From NCBI GenBank assembly GCA_030699345.1, contig JAUYMX010000554.1, positions 1-16,262 on the forward strand: a DNA stretch of 16,262 bases, in the 5' to 3' direction. The notes under the pieces are model-generated. The model was not told the DNA's origin. It made no database searches and saw nothing but the letters and a program-made list of their open reading frames with translations. Both the position numbers and the translations under genes were made by a program. The DNA is from Methylococcaceae bacterium (GTDB lineage Bacteria > Pseudomonadota > Gammaproteobacteria > Methylococcales > Methylomonadaceae). This document shows, piece after piece, positions 1 through 6,252 of the stretch; within the stretch, counting starts at the first letter, position 1, and each line of letters starts with the position of its first letter.

Positions 1-9
1 GAGCTTGTT

Positions 10-954
10 ATGACAAGACTAATGGCCGAAGTGCCTTATGAGATGGCCGGCATGCGTTTGGATCAAGCGCTGGCGGAGTTGTTTGCGGATTATTCGCGCA
101 GCAAGTTACAGATTTGGATCAAAGCGGGCCGGGTACAAGTAAATGGTGTGGCGCTCAAAGCTAAGGATAAGCTTGAGGGGGGCGAGCATATTTCCATGGA
201 TGCTGAAGCAGAGGTGGTGATTGAGTGTGAAGCTGAAGAGATTCCTTTAGATATTGTCTTTGAGGATGAAAGTTTGCTGATCGTAAACAAGCCAGCGGGC
301 CTAGTGGTGCATCCTGCCATAGGTAACTGGCATGGCACGTTGCTGAACGCTTTGCTAAATCATGACGCTTCGTTGGAAACACTGCCCCGAGGCGGTATCG
401 TGCATCGTATCGACAAGGAAACCAGCGGATTACTGATGGTGGCAAAAACGTTGCAAGCTCACAATAGCTTAACGCAACAGTTGCAGGCTCGGGATATTAC
501 GCGTGAATACCTGGCAATTAGCCGTGGGCGCATGACGGCCGGTGGTACAGTTGATGAGCCGATCGGTCGGCATCAGAGTGATCGGCTGCGTTATGTGGTC
601 AGGGAGTCCGGCCGAGAATCGGTGACTCATTACCGCGTAGTGCAACGCTATACCCGACATACCTTGATTCGGGTCAAATTGGAAACCGGGCGTACGCACC
701 AAATTAGGGTTCACATGGCGCATATTCGTTTTCCGCTATTGGGTGACCAAGTCTATGGCGGGCGCTTTCAAATGCCGGCGGGTTGTAGCGAACGTCTGGA
801 AAAAGAATTGCGTAGCTTTAAGCGGCAGGCCCTGCACGCGGCAAAACTAGGTTTACAGCATCCTGTTACCGACGAATATCTGGAATGGGAAGTGCCGATG
901 CCGGAAGATATGCAGCGTTTGTTGGATGCATTAGCCGACAATGAGCAAGAGTAA
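10..954 (+). CDS. rluD: 23S rRNA pseudouridine(1911/1915/1917) synthase RluD
   Basis: RluD isomerises three uridines in helix 69 of 23S rRNA to pseudouridine, late in assembly of the large ribosomal subunit in the cytoplasm. The 314-residue protein has the family's usual length and order: an N-terminal S4 RNA-binding domain (about residues 14-75) and then the RluA-type catalytic domain. The catalytic motif HRIDKETSGL lies at 132-141, with D135 as the expected nucleophilic aspartate. The later family motif GRTHQIRVHM is also present. The ATG at 10 has only a weak GAG upstream, and the window starts too close to judge further; a second in-frame ATG lies at position 22. Its last 14 bases overlap pgeF, so the two are almost certainly translated from one mRNA. 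The rluD-pgeF pairing is the same as in E. coli. Confidence 0.96.
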   Translation: MTRLMAEVPYEMAGMRLDQALAELFADYSRSKLQIWIKAGRVQVNGVALKAKDKLEGGEHISMDAEAEVVIECEAEEIPLDIVFEDESLLIVNKPAGLVVHPAIGNWHGTLLNALLNHDASLETLPRGGIVHRIDKETSGLLMVAKTLQAHNSLTQQLQARDITREYLAISRGRMTAGGTVDEPIGRHQSDRLRYVVRESGRESVTHYRVVQRYTRHTLIRVKLETGRTHQIRVHMAHIRFPLLGDQVYGGRFQMPAGCSERLEKELRSFKRQALHAAKLGLQHPVTDEYLEWEVPMPEDMQRLLDALADNEQE

Positions 955-1675
955 ACATTGGCTTACGCCTGATTGGTCGGCGCCTGAGGGCGTTCGTGCG
1001 GCGACTGCATTGCGTACCGGTGGCGTTAGTTTGCCGCCTTACGATAGTCTAAATCCGGCATTACATGTCGGCGATGACATCGGCCGGGTAAAGCAAAACC
1101 GGCAAATTATTAAAAATATGCTGGAGCTGCCTGCTGAGCCAGTATGGATGGAGCAAATACATAGCAATCGCGTGATTCAAGCAGATAACTTCACTGCCCT
1201 TGAGCAAGCCGATGCCAGTTACACGCGCGAGCGCGGAGTGGTGTGTACGATAATGACGGCGGACTGTTTGCCGGTGTTGGTGTGTTCTGTTGGTGGTGAC
1301 TGTGTCGGTGCCATTCATGCCGGTTGGCGTGGGTTATTAAACGGAATTATCAGTAACACGCTTGCTGCGATGGGAGCTGGCGATTATTTAGTGTGGTTAG
1401 GCCCCGCTATTGGCGCTGACTGTTTTGAAGTGGGCGCAGAAGTTCGAGAAGCATTTGTACAAAAAGCTGGGGCATTCGATGATGCGTTCACCCAGCAAAA
1501 TAATGGCAAATGGCTAGCCGATATTTATCAATTAGCCAGAATTGAATTGGCCTCGCTGGGAGTAAATAAGGTATTTGGCGGCGATTTTTGTACCATGACC
1601 GAGGCGCAACGTTTTTACTCATACCGCCGCGATCAACAGACAGGGCGAATGGCGACCCTGATATGGAGAGAATAA
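941..1675 (+). CDS. pgeF: Peptidoglycan editing factor PgeF (YfiH, DUF152 / multicopper polyphenol oxidase-like family)
   Basis: The E. coli homologue YfiH/PgeF removes wrongly built UDP-MurNAc precursors (for example L-Ser in place of L-Ala) and so keeps peptidoglycan composition correct. Purified relatives have also been reported to act as purine nucleoside phosphorylases or polyphenol oxidases. The 244-residue protein carries the three family metal-site segments: MEQIHSNRV with H74, MTADCLPVLV with C109, and AIHAGWRG with H126. These match the His-Cys-His site of YfiH. The ATG lies 14 bases inside the end of rluD with no clear ribosome-binding site, which suggests translational coupling. 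It is a cytoplasmic protein with no signal peptide. Only four bases separate it from the following metal transporter gene. The assignment is firm, but which reaction matters in the cell rests on the E. coli work. Confidence 0.93.
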   Translation: MSKSKHWLTPDWSAPEGVRAATALRTGGVSLPPYDSLNPALHVGDDIGRVKQNRQIIKNMLELPAEPVWMEQIHSNRVIQADNFTALEQADASYTRERGVVCTIMTADCLPVLVCSVGGDCVGAIHAGWRGLLNGIISNTLAAMGAGDYLVWLGPAIGADCFEVGAEVREAFVQKAGAFDDAFTQQNNGKWLADIYQLARIELASLGVNKVFGGDFCTMTEAQRFYSYRRDQQTGRMATLIWRE

Positions 1676-1679
1676 CTTA

Positions 1680-2501
1680 GTGAATTTATTGGTACTGATC
1701 ATCATCTTTACTGCTATCGGCGGTATTTTAAGCGTCATGGCGGCCGCTGTTTTTTTGTTATTGCCAGAGCGACATAGAAACACAGTGTTGCCGCATGGTA
1801 TTAGTTTTGCGATAGGTGCGTTGTTAGCCGTTGCCTTTTGGGGGTTGATTCCCGAGGCATTTGAAGCGGTCGAGCCGGCACAGTTTCAAGCGTTATCAGG
1901 CACCGTTTTGGCAGGTATTCTGGGCTTTTTCGTGCTGGAAAAATTACTGATTTGGCGGCACTGTCACTTTGGTGAATGTGAGGCCCACGGTGATGAACAT
2001 GAGCATGACGGTCATGGACATAGTCACGCACATGCCACTGCGAAATCAGCTGGGTCGCTGATTATTTTGGGCGACAGCATGCATAATTTTGTCGATGGAG
2101 TGCTTATTGCTGCAGCGTTTTTAACCGATGTTAAGTTGGGGATTGTTACCAGTCTGGCGGTTGCTGCACATGAAATTCCACAAGAAGTCGGCGATTTTGC
2201 GATTTTATTGCAAAGTGGTTATTCAAGAAGTAAGGCGCTGTTTTACAACATACTGGCAAGCTTGGGTACGGTGTTGGGTGGTGTGCTGGCTTATTTTAGC
2301 CTGGAAGATTTGCACAACAGTTTGCCGTATTTTTTGGCGCTGGCGGCCTCGAGTTTTATCTATATTGCTGTTGCCGATTTAATACCGTCACTACACAAAA
2401 AAACCGATATGAAAACATCGCTGCAGCAAATCGCCTTAATTGCCGCGGGTGTATTGCTGATTTGTACCATGCACGGTATTGCACATGACATTGAAATCTA
2501 A
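1680..2501 (+). CDS. ZIP-family divalent metal transporter, LIV-1-like
   Basis: This is an inner-membrane transporter of the ZIP family, which moves Zn2+ or related divalent metals into the cytoplasm. The 273-residue protein has about eight hydrophobic segments. A long loop after the third segment (about 94-119) holds nine histidines and two cysteines. The fourth segment carries HNFVDG (135-140) and the fifth carries HEIPQE (164-169), together the family's metal-binding centre. The run HEIPQEVGDFAILL resembles LIV-1-type ZIPs (SLC39A7-like) more than E. coli ZupT, so I give no symbol. The start is GTG, preceded by a GGAGAG ribosome-binding site at 1665-1670. The gene begins four bases after pgeF and is probably cotranscribed with it. 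Zinc is the likeliest substrate, but the sequence does not settle specificity. Confidence 0.9.
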   Translation: MNLLVLIIIFTAIGGILSVMAAAVFLLLPERHRNTVLPHGISFAIGALLAVAFWGLIPEAFEAVEPAQFQALSGTVLAGILGFFVLEKLLIWRHCHFGECEAHGDEHEHDGHGHSHAHATAKSAGSLIILGDSMHNFVDGVLIAAAFLTDVKLGIVTSLAVAAHEIPQEVGDFAILLQSGYSRSKALFYNILASLGTVLGGVLAYFSLEDLHNSLPYFLALAASSFIYIAVADLIPSLHKKTDMKTSLQQIALIAAGVLLICTMHGIAHDIEI

Positions 2502-2506
2502 AGGGA

Positions 2507-2533
2507 AGCGTCCATCATAAGCTGATGGACGCT
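2507..2533. terminator. Hairpin between convergent ZIP and pgm genes, candidate bidirectional terminator
   Basis: A perfect 11-bp stem (AGCGTCCATCA pairing with TGATGGACGCT) closes a five-base loop. It fills most of the 42-base gap between two convergent genes, so it could end transcripts from both sides. The T-tracts are poor: on the minus strand the hairpin is followed by TTCCCTTT, and on the plus strand by GCTATTG. Termination may therefore be imperfect, or the hairpin may mainly protect 3' ends. Confidence 0.6.
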
Positions 2534-2543
2534 GCTATTGTTA

Positions 2544-4178
2544 TCAAGTGATAACGTTGGGTTCGTTGCGGCCGGTACGTTGTTTTACTTGGCAGAAATG
2601 CTCGGCCAGCTCAATGAGTTCTGCTAGGGCAATGCCAGCGTCCTGATCGTGTTGAGCTGGATCGGGTTCAAACTTTTCTAAGTAAATTCTTAAAGTGGCG
2701 CCGACTGTGCCTGTGCCAGATAGTCGAAAAACAATTCTCGAGCCGTCTTCAAAACCGATACGTATGCCTTGGTTTTTGCTAATACTGCCGTCAACAGAGT
2801 CGTGATAGCTGAATTCGTCAGCATATTTAACAATATATTCACCGAAAGTTTGGCCGGGCAAGCTAGGTAATTGATCACGCAGATGCCCAATAATGCCAGT
2901 AGCGGTGTCGTTATCTAGAGCTTCATAATCATGTCTGCAGTAAATGTCCCGGCCGAATTTTTGCCAATGTTCATGGACAATATCGGCAACCGGTTGACGC
3001 TTACGGGCAATTAAGTTGAGCCAGAACAGTATTGCCCATAAGCCGTCTTTTTCTCTAACGTGAGTCGAGCCTGTGCCAAAACTTTCTTCGCCGCACAGTG
3101 TGATTTTGTCGGCATCCATTAAATTGCCGAAAAATTTCCAACCGGTGGGTGTTTCAAAGCAGGGAATGTTGTAATGAGCAGCAACGCGATCGACAGCCTG
3201 ACTGGTCGGCATGGACCGTGCGACGCCATTTAAACCTTTGGCGTATGCGGGGATTAGGTGGGCATTGGCGGCCATAATAGCTAGGCTGTCGCTAGGCGTT
3301 ACAAAAATCTGACTGCCGGTAATCATGTTGCGGTCACCGTCACCATCAGATGCTGCGCCAAAGGTTGGGGCGTCGGGGCTAAACATTTTAGCTGCCAGTT
3401 CGTGTGCATGGGCTAGGTTGGGGTCAGGATGGTGGCCGCCAAAATCTTCTAATGGCTGCGCATTGATCACCGATTCAGGCGACGCCCCAAGTATGTCTAC
3501 CAAGATCCTTTTGGCATAAGGCCCGGTAATTGCGTGCATGGCGTCAAAAAGAAGGGTAATGTAGCCTGAACTGATGCTTTGTTTGAGTAGGTCGAAGTCG
3601 AAAATCGACTGCATCAATTCGGCATAATCCGTAACCGGGTCGATAATAGTGATTTTGAAATCACCTATTTGCAGATCGCCAATTTTGTCCAGATCAACAT
3701 CATCAATGTCGGCAATGTGATAACGGTCAATAATTTGGCTGCGCTGATAAAATTGCACGGTATCTTTTTCTGGGGCGGGGCCGCCATTGCCGGCGTTGTA
3801 TTTAATGCCAAAATCTTCGTCGGGTCCGCCCGGGTTATGACTGGCAGAAAGTATCAAGCCACCAAACGCATTGTATTTACGGATGAGGTTAGACGCGGCG
3901 GGTGTAGACAGTAAACCGCCTTGGCCTATAATAAGTCCGCTAAAGCCATTGGCAGCTGCTATCTTGATGATAGTTTGAATGGCGCTAAGATTAAAATAGC
4001 GGCCGTCTCCACCTAATACTAATGTTTTGCCGATGCGGTCTGGTAGCGAGTCGAAAATTGCTTGAACAAAGTTTTCCAGGTAATTTGGTTGTTGAAAGAC
4101 TTTTACTTTTTTTCTAAGTCCTGATGTTCCCGGATTTTGATCGTTATAGGGGCTAGTTGTGATGGTTTCAATTTGCAT
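2544..4178 (-). CDS. pgm: Alpha-D-glucose phosphate-specific phosphoglucomutase
   Basis: This enzyme interconverts glucose-1-phosphate and glucose-6-phosphate (EC 5.4.2.2), linking glycolysis to glycogen and to the nucleotide sugars used for polysaccharides. At 544 residues it is a full-length four-domain member of the phosphohexomutase superfamily. The phosphoserine loop SASHNPGG has its catalytic serine at 113. The metal-binding loop DGDGDR is at 278-283, the sugar-recognition loop GEESFG at 363-368, and the phosphate-binding loop RLSGTGT at 485-491. The N-terminal GTSGLRKKV and the overall layout match the glucose-specific type also found in eukaryotes rather than the phosphomannomutase/AlgC type. 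A good ribosome-binding site (AAGGA at 4186-4190 on the complement) precedes the ATG. It stands alone, divergent from the L,D-transpeptidase and convergent with the ZIP gene. Confidence 0.96.
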   Translation of the reverse strand: MQIETITTSPYNDQNPGTSGLRKKVKVFQQPNYLENFVQAIFDSLPDRIGKTLVLGGDGRYFNLSAIQTIIKIAAANGFSGLIIGQGGLLSTPAASNLIRKYNAFGGLILSASHNPGGPDEDFGIKYNAGNGGPAPEKDTVQFYQRSQIIDRYHIADIDDVDLDKIGDLQIGDFKITIIDPVTDYAELMQSIFDFDLLKQSISSGYITLLFDAMHAITGPYAKRILVDILGASPESVINAQPLEDFGGHHPDPNLAHAHELAAKMFSPDAPTFGAASDGDGDRNMITGSQIFVTPSDSLAIMAANAHLIPAYAKGLNGVARSMPTSQAVDRVAAHYNIPCFETPTGWKFFGNLMDADKITLCGEESFGTGSTHVREKDGLWAILFWLNLIARKRQPVADIVHEHWQKFGRDIYCRHDYEALDNDTATGIIGHLRDQLPSLPGQTFGEYIVKYADEFSYHDSVDGSISKNQGIRIGFEDGSRIVFRLSGTGTVGATLRIYLEKFEPDPAQHDQDAGIALAELIELAEHFCQVKQRTGRNEPNVIT

Positions 4179-4247
4179 GAGTGGGTCCTTGGCGTCAATT
4201 ACGTGGTCTTAAAGTACATCAAAATCTTTATTGAGTGTAGAGCGTTT

Positions 4248-4790
4248 ATGTTAAGAGTTTGTTTATTGGTCAGCTTGGGGTTATTTTCTTGTTTAAGTTA
4301 TGCGACTCAAGATGTGTGGCTATTAATAGATACCCATAGCAAAAAAATTGAAGTCAAGAGGGGCGAGCAAACCTTGGATGTTATTGATGAAATAGCAATT
4401 GGCCGAGGTGGCGCTGGCCTTAAACACAGACGAGGCGATAATATTACCCCCTTTGGTGAATACCGTATTGGCTGGGTTGGTGATAAAAGTAAATTTCGTA
4501 AGTTTTTTGGTTTAACTTACCCATCTGCAAACGATGCCGAAAACGCATTGCGGGAGGGGTTAATTGATAGAGAGACCTATAGCCGTATTGTGTCAGCCGA
4601 TCATGCTCATCAAATACCTCCTCAAAACACGCCATTGGGCGGCCAGATTGGGATTCACGGCCTCGGTCGCGGTAATTTAGATGTCCATAAAGCATTCGAT
4701 TGGACGCATGGTTGCATTGCTTTAACTAACACGCAGATCGATCATTTAAGCCAGTGGGTTGATACTGGAACGGTAGTAAGGATAAAATAA
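4248..4790 (+). CDS. Exported L,D-transpeptidase (YkuD domain)
   Basis: L,D-transpeptidases use an active-site cysteine to form or exchange peptide bonds at meso-diaminopimelate in peptidoglycan: 3-3 cross-links, lipoprotein attachment, or, in the DpaA subgroup, detachment. I chose the ATG at 4248, giving 180 residues, because it begins a clear signal peptide: a hydrophobic stretch at 4-17 and a likely cleavage after SYA (residue 19). The LFSC at 12-15 is a poor lipobox. An in-frame ATG at 4137 would put 37 non-signal residues in front and run into divergent pgm. The YkuD active site is complete: IHGLG with H137, then THGC with H154 and catalytic C156, followed by ALTN. There is no LysM or other binding domain. 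It lies 85 bases upstream of an Lpp-like lipoprotein, a plausible substrate. The exact reaction cannot be read from the sequence. Confidence 0.88.
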   Translation: MLRVCLLVSLGLFSCLSYATQDVWLLIDTHSKKIEVKRGEQTLDVIDEIAIGRGGAGLKHRRGDNITPFGEYRIGWVGDKSKFRKFFGLTYPSANDAENALREGLIDRETYSRIVSADHAHQIPPQNTPLGGQIGIHGLGRGNLDVHKAFDWTHGCIALTNTQIDHLSQWVDTGTVVRIK

Positions 4791-4843
4791 AACTGGAAAG
4801 TGCATTGAAAAACGTGCAAAATTCAATCGGTGTTTCATTTTTT

Positions 4844-4867
4844 TGTTGTAATAACTCTTAGTAAGGA
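4844..4867 (+). promoter_or_regulatory. Candidate extended -10 promoter and strong ribosome-binding site for the Lpp-like gene
   Basis: A TGT-TGTAAT extended -10-like element at 4844-4852 follows a T-rich stretch. No good -35 hexamer lies at normal spacing. A strong TAAGGA ribosome-binding site at 4862-4867 sits eight bases before the ATG. The ribosome-binding site is convincing; the promoter is tentative. Confidence 0.35.
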
Positions 4868-4875
4868 AAAATAAT

Positions 4876-5154
4876 ATGAAAAAAGTAATTAAATTATCGA
4901 TGGTCGCTTTAGTTGCAAGTTTGGTTGTTGGTTGTGCCAGCACTTCAGACATCGAAAACCTGCAATCACAAATTGATGGCTTGAAAACTTCTGTTGCTCA
5001 AGCTTCTGCTGATGCTGCTAATGCTCAAAGTGCTGCTGCTGATGCATCTGCTAAAGCTGCTGCTGCTGAATCTGCTGCTAACCGCGCTGCTCAGTACGCA
5101 CAAGACACTAACAGCAAATTGGACAACCTGTTCAAGAAATCACAGCTGAAATAA
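4876..5154 (+). CDS. Lpp/OprI-family alanine-zipper outer-membrane lipoprotein
   Basis: This is a small structural lipoprotein of the Lpp (E. coli) / OprI (Pseudomonas) type, expected to be anchored in the outer membrane by its lipidated N-terminus and to trimerise as a coiled coil in the periplasm. The 92-residue precursor has a signal peptide ending in the lipobox VVGC, with lipidated C20. Residue 21 is Ala, so there is no Asp+2 inner-membrane retention signal. Residues about 26-85 form an alanine-rich helix (SADAANAQ and similar units), and the protein ends in KSQLK. The C-terminal lysine matches the residue through which Lpp is joined to peptidoglycan. From residue 38 on, 18 of 20 alanine codons are GCT, unlike the mixed usage of neighbouring genes, which suggests high expression. 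LspA, encoded about 4 kb downstream, would process it. Confidence 0.9.
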   Translation: MKKVIKLSMVALVASLVVGCASTSDIENLQSQIDGLKTSVAQASADAANAQSAAADASAKAAAAESAANRAAQYAQDTNSKLDNLFKKSQLK

Positions 5155-5160
5155 TTCTAC

Positions 5161-5178
5161 ATTGCTCCTCGGAGCAAT
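5161..5178 (+). other. Short perfect hairpin before the lipoprotein terminator
   Basis: ATTGCTCC and GGAGCAAT form an 8-bp perfect stem around two bases (effectively a four-base loop if the last pair opens). It starts six bases after the lipoprotein stop codon and six bases before the main terminator stem. It has no T-run of its own, so it may stabilise the 3' end of an abundant mRNA. Confidence 0.6.
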
Positions 5179-5179
5179 T

Positions 5180-5213
5180 AAAAAGCCCGGCGAGAAATCG
5201 TCGGGCTTTTTTT
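5180..5213 (+). terminator. Strong Rho-independent terminator after the Lpp-like gene
   Basis: The stem is GCCCGGCGA (5185-5193) paired with TCGTCGGGC (5198-5206), with one G-T wobble, closed by a GAAA tetraloop. Five A's lie before the stem (5180-5184) and seven T's after it (5207-5213). It isolates the lipoprotein transcript from ribF and would also work in the opposite direction. Confidence 0.93.
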
Positions 5214-5279
5214 ATGCGCTTAAATTTTGAATATCCATTGTTATGAGGCTGATGATTTGAATTCAAGCCAAAGTGGGCA

Positions 5280-5288
5280 TGGTAGAAT
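5280..5288 (+). promoter_or_regulatory. Candidate extended -10 promoter for ribF-ileS-lspA
   Basis: TGG-TAGAAT at 5280-5288 fits an extended -10 element (TGn plus a five-of-six match to TATAAT), 25 bases before the ribF ATG. TTGAAT at 5257-5262 is the nearest -35-like hexamer, but its 20-base spacing is too long. The leader would be about 20 bases, too short for an FMN riboswitch. Confidence 0.45.
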
Positions 5289-5313
5289 AAACTTTTTATA
5301 ACTCATCAAGTAC

Positions 5314-6252
5314 ATGCGTTTAATTAGAGGTCTATCACAATTAGAGCCATTCAAAAACGGTTGTGTATTAACAATAGGCAATTTTGATGGTGTTCACCTT
5401 GGTCACAGGGTGGTGATAGATAAATTAGCCGAGCGCGGCAAAGCGTTAGGATTACCAGTTGTTGTGATGATTTTCGAACCACAACCGTTGGAATATTTTC
5501 TTGCAGACAATGCGCCTTCGCGATTAATGCGATTGCGAGAAAAAGTGCTTCAGTTTAACCAACTTCCTGTTGACGATTTATTAGTCGTTCGATTCAATCG
5601 TGATTTTGCCAATGTTGACGCCGAGCAGTTTATCGATCAGGTGTTAATAAAAAAATTACATATAAAGCATCTGGTTATTGGCGATGATTTTCATTTTGGC
5701 AAAGCGCGGCGAGGCAATTTTGCCCTGCTTAAAGACAAAGGCCTTGAGTATGGATTTACAGTGGAAGACACAGGTTCCTTTCAATTGGGTGAGTTGAGAG
5801 TAAGCAGCACGTTAATTCGAGACGCGCTTTGTTCGGGTGATTTGCCACATGCCGAACAATTATTAGGGCAATGTTATTCTGTTTGCGGGCGGGTAGTACA
5901 TGGCGATAAACTCGGACGCACTATCGGTTACCCTACAGCTAATATCAGAATGTTCAGGAAAAATGCGCCTGTTGATGGCGTATTTGCGGTCACTATGACC
6001 GGCATAGACAATAAAGAATTTCAAGGTATTGCCAATGTGGGCACCCGGCCCACCGTTAATGGCAGTTCAAAAGTGATATTGGAAACACATTTATTTGATT
6101 TTGATAAGGATATTTACGGACGCTACGTGCAAGTCCATTTCAAACAAAAAATCAGAGACGAAATTCGCTTTCCGTCGCTGGAACACCTTAAGGCTCAGAT
6201 CGTAAAAGATGTGGCCGAAACTAAAAAGATTTTTGCCGAGTTTGTGTCATGA
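5314..6252 (+). CDS. ribF: Bifunctional riboflavin kinase / FAD synthetase
   Basis: RibF phosphorylates riboflavin to FMN and then adenylates FMN to FAD in the cytoplasm. The 312-residue protein has both modules at normal length. The N-terminal FAD synthetase (about 15-180) shows IGNFDGVHLGH with the nucleotidyltransferase HxGH at 28-31, GDDFHFG at 123-129, and the SSTLIR segment at 164-169. The C-terminal riboflavin kinase (about 185-310) shows GRTIGYPTAN, with the PTAN motif at 207-210, NVGTRPTV, and ETHLFDFD with the expected catalytic E257. The start MRLIRGL matches typical RibF N-termini, although the ribosome-binding site is weak. Its stop overlaps the ileS start as ATGA. The ribF-ileS-lspA order is conserved in gammaproteobacteria. 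Confidence 0.97.
   Translation: MRLIRGLSQLEPFKNGCVLTIGNFDGVHLGHRVVIDKLAERGKALGLPVVVMIFEPQPLEYFLADNAPSRLMRLREKVLQFNQLPVDDLLVVRFNRDFANVDAEQFIDQVLIKKLHIKHLVIGDDFHFGKARRGNFALLKDKGLEYGFTVEDTGSFQLGELRVSSTLIRDALCSGDLPHAEQLLGQCYSVCGRVVHGDKLGRTIGYPTANIRMFRKNAPVDGVFAVTMTGIDNKEFQGIANVGTRPTVNGSSKVILETHLFDFDKDIYGRYVQVHFKQKIRDEIRFPSLEHLKAQIVKDVAETKKIFAEFVS

Noticed and set aside
4137..4247. N-terminal extension of the L,D-transpeptidase to an ATG at 4137
   Set aside because: It would overlap the start of divergent pgm, and the 37 added residues would precede a clear signal peptide that must be at the N-terminus.
4195..4247. Promoters in the pgm / L,D-transpeptidase divergent region
   Set aside because: Both strands have loose matches only (for example TTGGCG with no proper -10 at normal spacing), so I do not list a promoter.
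4987..5110. (GCT)n runs as a microsatellite or CRISPR-like repeat
   Set aside because: They are alanine codons within the lipoprotein coiled coil, with no regular spacer-repeat structure.
5214..5313. Possible FMN riboswitch before ribF
   Set aside because: The gap between the terminator and ribF is too short and lacks the conserved RFN-element segments. The expected leader is only about 20 bases.
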